From NCBI GenBank assembly GCA_034401135.1, contig JAWZSP010000001.1, positions 2,418,001 through 2,482,000 on the forward strand: a DNA stretch of 64,000 nt, in the 5' to 3' direction. A model generated the notes under the pieces. It did not search any database and had not been told where the DNA came from. It saw only the letters and a list, made by a program, of their open reading frames with translations. The DNA is from Volutella citrinella (Eukaryota; Ascomycota; Sordariomycetes; Hypocreales; Nectriaceae). Shown here piece by piece: positions 44,449 to 54,544 of this stretch. Made by a program: the position numbers and the translations under genes. Within the stretch, counting starts at the first letter, position 1; each line of letters opens with the position of its first letter.

Positions 44449-45521
44449 CAAGAAGCCACAGCAAGACCAAGGGGGTCACGTACCAAAAGTCGAAGCTTGC
44501 GATAAGAAAAGTGAAAGGGGGGAGAGGATACGGGATTCGGAGACTGTGCGCGGGAGTCAGTTTGCGGAATGGCGGCGATGGGTTGTGCAGGTGCAGAGCA
44601 GGAGAGCGTACAGGTGGTATTCGACGATGTTGGGGGTTTGGACAGGACTGGCTTTGGTTGACGAGCGAAAACGTGGATGGAAATTGAGAAGGGGCCCCTT
44701 CACACTCAAGGGGAACGGGAAACGGGACAGGGCGGCCCAACGCCCACCCAGCCAGTAACCAGCGCCAACGCCAGCGCCAGCGACCACGGATCCAGACTCC
44801 CCCTGTGCGCCAGTGCCCAGCGGCCCAGTGGGTGTTAGCGACCACCACCACCACCACCCAGTGCGCTCCAGCTTGGCCACGGCAGTTATGCACACGGCCA
44901 AGGACTCGCCCTACCTTGCCAAGGTGCGACTGCCTCCTGCCTTTCGTCCCCTGTGCTTACCGCGTGGGTTTGGATCCCACACCGGCCTCACGTGCGGAGC
45001 AAGGTACCTTCGCTGACGAGTCCCATCTGACTCCTCACCCTCAGCGCAACGCTCATGGTCACCAAGCTGTTACTTGAACAGGCAGGGATCCTCCGACAGA
45101 GGTACATGGGAGGGTCGCCCCAAGTTTTGGATGCCATGAAAAATCCGGGCCCAGTGACAGGCTCTCATCCCATGTCCGCTTCAGCATGCGCTGGACTCTA
45201 AAAGTACCCGACCATGATCGCAGGGCCCATTTGTTTCCGCCCCTCCGATCAGGCCTCCTTGCCTTGAGCTTCCTTCCCCTGCCCTTTGTGCTCTTCTGCA
45301 GCCCCCCGGCCTCGGGGCCTTGGAAGTTGGTGTTACCTTGCCATCCGAGCCGCCTCCAGCGTCGGGGACCACTGCAGAGCAGCACGAACAATAATATCTC
45401 TACGAATGCCAGAAGCAATTCGAGCAGCAGCCGTGATTGAACGAAGCCTTTGAAGGTTGCCAGGCATGAGCGACGAGGCATTCAAGATGAACAGGCCCAC
45501 AGCAAGTATCCGGACTGCTTA

Positions 45522-45542
45522 CTACGGAGTACCTACGGAGTA
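45522..45542. repeat. Tandem CTACGGAGTA repeat
   Basis: Two copies of CTACGGAGTA spaced by one base. The word is close to the TACTCCGTA palindromes scattered in many Pezizomycotina genomes. Confidence 0.8.
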
Positions 45543-47188
45543 GGTTGCATCATTCCATGCAAGGCCGCTGGTTTTGAAATTTTCACATCCCCGCCCTGAG
45601 CCTCATCCTGCATCAGCCACGTTGAAAGTGTATGCTGCTGGCAAGGCAGGACGTGTTCCTAGAATACAGTACAACTGAGGCTGTGACTGTGGACCCGTGA
45701 GGGCCGGTGGGTGGAGGCCAGTGGCTGCCCTGAGGCTTGGGAGTCGACAACGGGCAAGGCGTGCTTGTCATCGAAGGCTAGAGAAGGGAGGGGAATTGTC
45801 TATTCAGCCCTCATTCCCCTTGCAGCCCACCACACGCCAGGCATCGTCGTCACCATGCATCCCCCAGCTTGTGTATTCCTCTCCCAAGCATGAATGCCTG
45901 CATTGACGCATTCTTCCTGACCTCCCAATCCTGCTTCCAAGTTCCGTCATACCATTTTGGGGCACCGCTGGCATGGACGTTTCGTGGCCAGTCCCTGGCG
46001 TCATTTGCACGCTGCCAACTGGCATATGTTTTACTACTAATTCCAGAGTGCGTGCCCTCCTCCCATTCCCGACCCTGTGATGGGTCACTTGCCCCTTCTC
46101 TCGAATGCCGGCCTTTGTTTCGAGGGCTCTGAGGCTTGGAAACGTGTCCCGATAGAATACGATGAGGAGACAATTTTGAATCTCACGATGATGGAATGTT
46201 CAGGGAGCCGCCAAGTAGATCTGGCGGTGCCCGGCTGAGCAAGCTGCTTCAGTGGGCAGACAAGCAGCGTGTGATAATGACTGACATGTTTGCCTCCCCT
46301 CCAAGGACTCTAGCTAAGTCCAGCCACGGCGTTGAGGTTCGTGTTAGCGTCCAGGCAGCTCTGATGTCGCCACACCCGATGCTGTCATCGCGTTTCTTGG
46401 TGACTCAGGTACCTGCCTGAGCCGGTTCTTCCTGACAGGACTTGCCTATGGCGTAATTTGTCGCCCAATGAGTGAGGATCAAGCAAACTTCGTTGACCTG
46501 TGCTAGCGAGGCCTCTGAAAGCTGCCAGAGTAGAAACCATCCATTTGTCTCTTCAGCCCTGACATGGCCTTGTGAGCTACCCTGTCTTTGCAGCGTGAGA
46601 ATAGCAGCAAGAGTTTTCAAAGCTCGCGCTGTGCAATTAACAAATTACGGCACACGCCACTCGAGCAATCCATCACCTGAGATCTCGGCTCAGTTCTGGA
46701 AATCGAGATGCACAGGTGGAGGGCTGTCGCTTCCCATATGACCTCAGTGTTGTCCAATAACTACCGCAGCCTCTGTACGTCGAGTCCTGAGAGGGCCACC
46801 TGACGGGAGCTGGTATAGCTCCAGCCCCTCCCCCAGCCCAGGTCACCTTACCAGAGCCGGCCCCCCAGCCATAATCACCCCGCCTGGTGGTGGAATTCGT
46901 AGCTCTCGTAGGCTGCTTTCGCCACAGATCCAGTAGTTCTAGCGGAGCCGGCCGGGATTTACCGCCGGGCGAGCGCTACTGTTACTCCGGTACTAGCACA
47001 AGAGGAGCCACAGCCAAGGCACTTGAGGTACTCGCTTAAGCGTCGTCTGGCGCTAGGACCAGCGCTGATCAGATCATCCCTCCAATTGCTTCTCGGCTCT
47101 TTACCAGCATCCCTCCCACGTCATCGCCTAAACTACCGTCTCTCCGTCCACACTTTACCATCAACCCCATCCCCAAACACCATCAATC

Positions 47189-47676
47189 ATGCTTCGAACA
47201 ACCTCCCGCCTGACGGCTGCTGCCCGTCCCATCCGCTGCTTTTCCACCACCGCCCGTGTCATGACTGAGGGCGCTACCGGAGCTCCTCCCAAGACTGGAG
47301 GCCCTGGGTAAGTGACAATGCCGAGGGCAGCCAGAAAGAGGCGCACCCGCATCCTCTTCCCCTGCCATTGCGCCCAACACACCGCTAATTACCCGTCTAG
47401 TGACGCTTTCCAGCGACGAGAGAAGGCCAGTGAGGACTATGCCATCCGACAGCGCGAGAAGGAGAAGCTCCGTGAGCTGAAGCTCAAGCTCCAGGAGCAA
47501 CAGCAACACCTCCAGCGCCTTTCTGACCACATGTACGTCTCGTCAAACACCCCCCTCTCCTACCACAATTTGCCCAATTGAATCGTCCCGGTTTCACATA
47601 AACCAATTGCTAGGTCGTCGCTGACAGCCTTCCCAGTGACGAGATCACCAAGGAACAGGGCGGCGAGCAGAACTAA
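47189..47676 (+). CDS. INH1: Mitochondrial F1-ATPase inhibitor
   Basis: IF1-type inhibitor that blocks ATP hydrolysis by F1 when the membrane potential collapses. Exons 47189-47307, 47401-47532 and 47637-47676 give 96 residues. The N-terminus MLRTTSRLTAAARPIRCFST is a classic presequence (Arg-rich, no acids). The mature part starts with the inhibitory segment around FQRREKASEDYAIRQREKEK, followed by a leucine/glutamine heptad coiled coil. The short last exon adds DEITKEQGGEQN. Introns: donors GTAAGT and GTACGT, acceptors TCTAG and CCCAG. Confidence 0.93.
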
Positions 47677-48056
47677 GCTCCCTGCTTGTTGACGTCGGCA
47701 ATGGACTGCGGCTAGCTCGGTCAACTGTGGGGAAATCTGTGCGGCACTTCCTCTCTGCGAATCGAGGCCGAAACACCACAACAAATCACAATAAATTACG
47801 CTTAAAAAATCACCATTGTACAATGACGAGAGATATATGGCGGACGATGTAAATCGTCCGGAGCTCTTCCCCCCCACAGTCTAGGCTAGTGTACAAGAAA
47901 CTTCCATGTATTGCACCCCAGAGCGCACCCGTGTCTTTGCTACTTGCTTGCTCGCTGTGCCCCACACAAGCGTTATCTTGAGTGTTCCTCACAGGTCCGC
48001 TATATTACGTCCGAAACTCCATACCAAACGAAAACCAATACCGCTGCTGCCCACAT
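47677..48056. other. Convergent intergenic region INH1/NSP1
   Basis: 380 bp of 3' flank for two converging genes. Nothing further seen. Confidence 0.6.
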
Positions 48057-50245
48057 TTACCGTCGACCCATGTACGACCGGTAGAAACCTTCAGCGGCGT
48101 CGTTGTCCGACCCAGCGTAGTGACTCCCCAAGTTGGCGCTCGACTTCTGAGCAGCCGTTACCTTGGATTGAAGAGCCGAGGCATTAGCATCGATCCATTG
48201 TAGCTGAGTAAGGTGGCCGTTGAGAACACGGACGATCTGGGATAGCTGCAGGTACTTGTTAGTATGTGGCCAAAAAATAACAAAAGAAAACAGTTAGAGA
48301 TGGATGAACCACGTACAGGGTCTTCGGGCTTCACGCCCTTGTTCAAGGTACCGGAAATGTCATTGATCTCCTTCACCATCTTCGAGAGGTCGCGTGACTT
48401 TTCATCGAGTTGCTGTGTCAGCTTCTCGGCGAGTTTGTACGTCCGCTCTCGTTCTTGGTCAGGCCCTGCCAGCTGTTCTCCAGGACCAAGCTGCTTGGCA
48501 AACATGTCCTGGACTTCAGTCTCGTAACGATCCAGCCATGCCTCGAGTTCATCTTGCTGGCTCTCGACGGCAGCAAGCTGTCGCTCTATTTCGTGACTGG
48601 CGCGCTCAGCCTCGAATGTATCGAGATACAGCTTCTGGATCTTTTCGCCATTTTCCACAAGGTTACGGTCCCAAGAAGACACAGTTGTGGCCTGTTCTTT
48701 AAACTCCTTTTGGTACTTTGAAAGATCTGAAGCCCATCGGGTGACAATATCTTCCATGGTCTTGTTCTTCAATCGCGCCATCTGCGATGTAGGACCCGTC
48801 GTCGAAGCCCCCAAGGCACTGGTGCCGTTTTGAGTGGCAGGCTTAGGGGCTTCCTTGTTGTCAGTACCTGCAGGGGCGGTCTTGGCACCAAATAGACTAC
48901 TTGTAGCAGGGGCTGTGGAGCCTGGTGCTGCAGTGCTAGTCGTTGCCGGGGCGGTGGTGGCAGTTGATTGAGCCTGCGTGGTAGCCGGCGCGCCAAAGAG
49001 TCCGCCAGCAGGCTTGGGCGTCGAAGAATCAGTGGCGGCTTTGGCACCAAAGAGAGAAGTGGTTGTCGCAGCTGGTGTAGTTGAAGCGGCAGGGGTCGTT
49101 GTAGGTTGGGCTCCGAACAAACCCCCGGCAGTTGTGGTTGACAAAGAAGTAGCTGCTCCAGAAGTAGCGGCTTTATCTCCAAACAGACCTCCAGCAGCCG
49201 CGGCAGCAGGTGCTGAGGTTGTAGCGGCGGTTGCAGGTGCTGCGGGCTGGGTGGTTGTGCTGCCTGTATTGGCACCAAATAGACCACCAGTGGTTGTCGC
49301 AGTGGTGGTCGTCGGTTTCGCACCAAACAACCCCCCAGCAGAAGTGCTGGCGGTGACAGAAGCGCCGCTACCAGCACCAAAGAGTCCAGAAGTTGCCGTT
49401 GGAGCGCTGGGCTGTGCGGCGGCAGCACTGGTAGCTGCAGGCTTGGGAGCGCCGCCGAAAAGCCCCCCTGCGGAGCTTGGTTGAGAACTGGGATTTTGGA
49501 ACAGACTCGAGGTTGCGGGCTTGGAAGAATCGGCTGGGGGGGCGCCGGCCGGGGTGGTTGAAGGCAGTGAGAAAAGAGGCTTGGCTGGAGTTGCAGCCGC
49601 CGTGGCAGATGGAGTGTTTGCCTGGGTAGTTACAGCAGGATTGCCGGCTGGTTTGTTGCCGAAAAGGCTGCCTGTGCCGCTGTTCGCAAACAAGCCCGAT
49701 GTTGGAGCCGTGGTTGTCGTGGGAGCTGGGCTGGCAGCGCTCGGTGTACCAAACAACCCACCAGTGCCTGGGGTCGTGGCTGCGCCTGCGGCACCAAACA
49801 GGCCGGATGCCGGTTTGCTGGTTCCGCTTGCCCCAGGGCCGCCGAACAGTCCCCCTGATGCCGGTGCTGCACCACCGCCACCGAAGAGCCCACCTGCGGG
49901 AGCCGAAGTCGTTGGGGTTGACGAACCGCCCGTAGCCGGGGTTGTAGTAGGTTTGGCAGCGCCAAACAATCCCGCACCAGATGATGCTGGGGTCGTCGAG
50001 GCATTCCCTGCGGGAGCGGCCCCGAACAGTCCACCTGCGGGTTTCTGCGCAGCTGCGGCTGGCTGCCCAAACAGTCCTGTACCGCTGCTTGGAGTAGTGG
50101 CGTTTCCAGCAGGCTTGCCAAAGGAGAAAGAAGGGGTGCCGCTTGTAGCAGCTCCTCCGAAAAGGCCTCCAGATGCCGGTGCCGATGATGTCGCATTATT
50201 CGATGGCGCGCTCGACGAGCTCGGGGTGCCAAAGCTGAACGACAT
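48057..50245 (-). CDS. NSP1: FG-repeat nucleoporin Nsp1 (Nup62)
   Basis: Central-channel nucleoporin of the Nsp1-Nup57-Nup49 complex and the cytoplasmic Nup82 complex. Exons 50245-48317 and 48245-48057 give 705 residues. Residues 1 to ~480 are a Ser/Thr/Ala/Pro-rich FG domain with more than a dozen GGLFG or SLFG units, and an N-terminal FSFG. From about 500 the conserved Nsp1 C-terminal coiled coil begins (KTMEDIVTRWASDLSKYQKEF), with long heptads running to the end. Without the intron (48246-48316, donor GTACGT, acceptor CTGCAG) the coiled coil would be cut and followed by noise. The second exon supplies VRVLNGHLTQLQWID and the normal end. Confidence 0.95.
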
Positions 50246-50889
50246 GGTGGTGGGAGCAGAGGATCAACCTCCCCGAATCGCGAGAATGCGTCGGTCGCGG
50301 AAGAGTTGGGTAGAAGCGCCGGGGAATCGACGATTCGAATTTCGGAAATACCAAGCCACCGATTGCTGGTTGTCGCGAAGCCCAAGTGTGCGATCTGCGA
50401 TGGGCACTGAAGGCGTGAATGGCAGTGTTGATGTGTATGTATTCTCCTGCCTAGGTCGTTGGGAGCTTTTTTCTCTAGCGATGTCTGCCAGCTCCACGCG
50501 CTTGGCCCAGGCGCGCTTGCAAGCTGTCCAACCAACCAGGCGCAGCAGCGCTCAGGTACGTACCTCTCCTTGACCTTCTCTAACCCCACGTGATGAGCCT
50601 CACCTCAGAGTGGGTGAGCTCCGTCCCCGAACCCAGCACCTCCTTTCCAATAGTCTCGAGCCTTTCAAGCGACCATAGCTACGGCTTCTGTATCTGGCGT
50701 TCCAGTTACACTGTCCGCTGGGTATATTTTCCCAAATGCGTCACATTTGAGTCTGCTTTACTCGCCCTGCTTCCCGTTATTCGAACGAATCAATCCAGCT
50801 TTCACAGCCTCTTGCCCCACGTCGCCAGTCCGGAGGGTTGGACGATGTCTCTGAGCCTTTAAAAGAGCTTCATTACTGCACATAACCCC
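50246..50889. promoter_or_regulatory. Divergent promoter region NSP1/Laa2-like
   Basis: 640 bp between divergent starts, with a CACGTG E-box near the middle (50587-50592). No gene seen. Confidence 0.55.
50587..50592. promoter_or_regulatory. CACGTG E-box between NSP1 and Laa2-like genes
   Basis: Context CCCACGTGATG, roughly 300-340 bp from either start codon. Confidence 0.4.
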
Positions 50890-52496
50890 ATGACGGACTC
50901 TGAGAAGCTCGAGCCCCCAAAGGGGGCCCCCATAGCCGATGCCGGTGCCCACGATCTTGGTACATCATCGTATCCTAGTTCACGTGTTAGGAAGGCTGTC
51001 TAACATTTAAATAGCTGATGTTTCCGACTCGGAAGATCAGTTCACCGATGCCCAATCAGCACCCGCAAGCCCCAAGCCTGGCATAAACATTCCGAAAACT
51101 CGAATTGAAAAGGTCGATAACGAGCCCTCATATGGCGAAGTGCCCGGTACTCCAGCACATGCTCTTCGGGAACAGGATGCCATCCCAGACGAAATTGCTA
51201 TTGCACCAGCGAGCCTCTCACCCGACAATAATAGGCCGACAACCCCCAGTACGGCTGTTCCAACAACCCTCGTAGAAGAGTCAGCTGGCGATTTACCAGG
51301 GCCGCACTCTGCCGAGTATGAAGCAAGGCACAAGTTGGATGCTTCGCCGGATCTGGTTGTGAGCTCTGAGGGCAACATCAAAGCTGTTCAAGGCGAAAGC
51401 ATTACTGGTACGAAGTAGCTCGATGTTGCAGAACGAGAATGAATTATGTTGACGTATTTCTGTGTTGTTCGCGTAGATGGTCGTCCATCCACAGAACCAG
51501 AAGATGCAGTTTCCAATCATACGCCGCCCGAGATCACGCAGTCGCCCGGCTCTCAAAAGCCCTTGGCTTCTGGCAATGACGAAGAGGATGAAGAAGAGGA
51601 TGAAGAAGAAGATGATGATGGGTTCGGTGACGACTTTGATGATTTCGAAGAAGGCGCCGAAGACGACGACTTCGACGAGTTCGAGGACGGGTTTCAACAA
51701 GCCGAATCGGCTGATACCCTAGCTGCGCCTACGGTGACTTCACAACCATCTGTGCTACCTTTTGTATGCATTCCCGGAGTCCACATGGTGACGACCGCTG
51801 ACAGAATAGCAGCCTCTACCCGATTTCGATGGGCTTGACCCAGAAAGCGTTATCTCGACCCTCGATCCCTACCTCCCGAGTCTGTTCCCGCCTGAAGAGC
51901 TTGAGCTCTCCCCTCTACCTCCCTTACCAAAAGAATCGTCCATGTTCCTTACTCCTCGATCTGCTTCGCTGTGGTCCCAATTGGTGGCCCCCCCTCCACT
52001 GGCCCCGCCCGACTGGATTCGCTCAAGGACGCGGCGTCTATTTCTCGTCTCTCTTGGGGTCCCCGTCGACCTTGACGAGATTCTACCCGCTTCAAAGCAA
52101 AAGAAACTTGTGCTTCCATCTCTCACCATCCCGGGCATTTCGCCTAGGACATCAAGCGACTCCCGATCAAGGTCAAGGTTACGACAAGGGGAAGGCAATA
52201 CATCCTCAACATCCGTGGACACTCAAGGAAAAGCAAAAAGAAAGGGTCATTCACAACAGCCAGAGCTGGATCTTGTGGCTGCTCGTCATCTATGCATGAC
52301 TACTGATGAGGCGCTCAATGGCATGACGAATGAAGAACTTCAGGTACACGTGGACAAATTGAAAGCAATGGAAGGCGTGGCCAAAGAGACCTTGGAGTAC
52401 TGGACAAAACGGACGGATGAGAAGATTGGGGATAGGGAGACGTTTGAAGGAGTAATAGAGAACCTAGTAAAACATGCTAGGAAAGTCCGGAAATAA
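50890..52496 (+). CDS. Possible Laa2/aftiphilin-like AP-1 accessory protein
   Basis: Exons 50890-50959, 51015-51407, 51477-51763 and 51810-52496 give 478 residues. The first half is disordered and acidic. A conspicuous block holds GFGDDFDDFEEG and DDDFDEFEDGF, which look like the acidic FxxF-type motifs that bind the gamma-adaptin ear. The second half is ordered, with DPESVISTLDPYLPSLFP, a Pro-rich turn, RRLFLVSLGVPVDLDEILP and a C-terminal coiled coil. That arrangement resembles yeast Laa2, a clathrin AP-1 accessory factor, and animal aftiphilin; the assignment is tentative. The last intron ends in a TAGCAG tandem acceptor (51809 or 51812), so one Gln may be optional. Confidence 0.8.
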
Positions 52497-52877
52497 TACA
52501 AAGACACATGGACCTCCAATAAGTTTGGTTAAGACACTCGTCAATTCGTCAAGCTGTCGCGTACCTTTTGTTCTCCGCCGTGAGGTAGCGAGACCTCGCC
52601 ATGCATTTACAAACTAAGCTACACAGCTCCCTCCGCATCCCGCCCCTCCAAACTCCCCACCCCCCGGGGTTGTGAATGGCCTTTCCCAAAATTCCGATGG
52701 CCGTAACTTAACACTAGTTTATCTCCCTGTAGCGGCACTCCTCTACTCCAAAATCACCTAGCCGCAGGAAACTGCTTCCTCGACGTCCTGGTTGGCGGCG
52801 GAATGCATAGTGGCGGATTGCGTGACGAAGATCTTTAGACTACGCAAATACTTTTTTTTCGAAAATCAATTCGCTTC
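52497..52877. other. Convergent intergenic region
   Basis: 380 bp of 3' flank for the Laa2-like gene and the eIF2 gamma gene. Nothing further seen. Confidence 0.6.
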
Positions 52878-54544
52878 TTAAGAAGTGCTAGGCTCAAGGG
52901 TGACACCACTATAACCACAGTTAGTAATTAAGCACAAGTAGGATGCCGTCTTTTGGAATACTCACGCAGCGATGGTGGCCCATCCGATAAGACGCCAGTG
53001 CTTCTCGATACGTCGGCTGAGGGCGACCTTCTCGCCAATGTTGGTACAGGCAGGGCTAGTCAGGACGAGCTTAGCGGCATCGTTCTTGATGGCGGCAACC
53101 TTGGCACCGGTGGAGGTTGAGCCGATGTTGACCATGATGACCTCGTTCTTGGCGAGCTTGGCCACCTTGGCCTGCTTGCCATCTGCAGTTCGGACACCAA
53201 GAAGGCGTCGGAGGAGGTAGAAGTTAACCTCAATCTCGCTGTAGATCTCGGGGAGTCTGCCCTTGAGACCCAGCACGAAGCCAACCAGACGATCAGCTCG
53301 GCAGAGGGTAGGGTCGATACGAGTTCCGACACCGATGAGACCACCGGGCACGGCATACTTGAGATCGTTGGCCTCGGAGTTGAGCGAGACAACGCGGGAG
53401 AAGATGGGAGTGCACTTCAAGGCACCGCTGTCGTCTCGGGAAACGATACCAGGGCGAATCTCGATCTCGTCACCCAGCTTGACCACGCCGTGCAGGATAG
53501 ACCCACCAGCAACACCTCCCTTGAGGTCATCAATCTCGGCACCAGGCTTGTTGACATCAAATGATCGAATGACAATCATGTGAGGGTCAATGCTGAAGTC
53601 TCGAGGGGGGACGGGGATGGTATTGACGATGGCCTCGTTGACGGCATCGATGTTGAACTTGAGCTGGGCAGAGATGGGGATGACGGGAGACTTGCCAGCA
53701 ACAGTGCCTCGGATGAACTTGAGGATGGATTGGTAGTGTTGCTGTGCGGCCTCTTCTCGCATCAGGTCGACCTTGTTCTGAAGGATAATGATCTTGTCCA
53801 GCTTCATGATCTCAATGGCCGCCAAATGCTCCGAAGTCTGGGGCTGGGGGCAGGATTCGTTTCCAGCAATGAGAAGAAGAGCGGCGTCCATGACGGCGGC
53901 ACCTGACAACATAGTGCTCATGAGAATATCGTGACCAGGGCAGTCGACGAAACTAGAAGGATTGGAAACCCCGGTTAGCAAAAGACAAGTATGACCACAT
54001 GCAGCTTCTGAAGCCACGGGACGACTCACGAGACATGTCGCAGCAGTCGGTAGGTACCTCCACAGCCCTCGCGCTCGCAAGGAGGATCGACCTCCTTCTC
54101 ACTCTTGTAACTTCGGTAGCATCCTGGTCGGGGGCACTCGGGGTTATCGCACTTGTAGATCTTGGCGTTGGCGTAACCCAGCTTGATGGTAATATTTCGG
54201 ATCAGCTCGTTCTTGAATCGAACAGTCTGGACGCCGGAGATGGCCTTGACGACGGTGGACTTTCCGTGAGCCACGTGGCCGATGGTGCCGATGTTGATGG
54301 TGGCTTGTCGGGCAATAATCTCGGGCGTCAGGGGAGTGAGGGTTTGGACGTCGAGGTCTTTGGGGTCGGTTTGGGGAGGCAGCGGGGGTTTTGTCGCAGC
54401 GGGCTCAGCGATGGCAGGGTTGGATGTCTTGAGGGCTGACTTCAGGGGCTTCTCATCGAGGCCCTCATCGTGGTGGCCCACAGACTCTCCAGAGTCGGAC
54501 TCGGACTCGATGTCGTCGTACTTGGGGTCGCCGTTGGCAGACAT
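52878..54544 (-). CDS. GCD11: Translation initiation factor eIF2 gamma
   Basis: GTPase subunit of eIF2 that holds initiator Met-tRNA. Exons on the minus strand: 54544-54030, 53952-52966, 52908-52878; 510 residues. An acidic N-terminal extension (~75 residues) precedes the G domain. G1 is GHVAHGKST at 89-97. A zinc-ribbon insertion holds four Cys in [11 protein letters not shown] and CEREGCGG. G3 is DCPGH near 175 and G4 NKVD. Domains II and III follow. The last exon encodes only GVTLEPSTS after the spliced alanine. Both introns have GTGAGT donors and TAG acceptors. Head of a 3 kb non-coding upstream region. Confidence 0.96.

Larger units (their letters stand above)
43970..47188. other. 3.2 kb intergenic region, no gene seen
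   Basis: Between divergent 14-3-3 and ATPase inhibitor genes. It holds an ACAAC tandem repeat (44425-44448), a run of ACC trinucleotides (44839-44860) and an 11-bp tandem repeat (45522-45542). Open stretches are short and lack recognisable products. A T-arm-like hairpin near 44967-44983 has the wrong loop for a tRNA. The first 800 bases probably carry the 14-3-3 leader and promoter. Confidence 0.5.

Noticed and set aside
44967..44983. Possible tRNA T-arm (GTGGG stem with 7-base loop)
   Set aside because: The loop lacks the conserved TTCRA pattern and no D-arm, anticodon arm or acceptor stem can be built around it.
49521..50573. 350-codon open frame antisense to NSP1
   Set aside because: Shadow of the repetitive FG-encoding codons (Ala/Gly/Pro/Val-rich translation), ending beyond the NSP1 start without splice or domain support.
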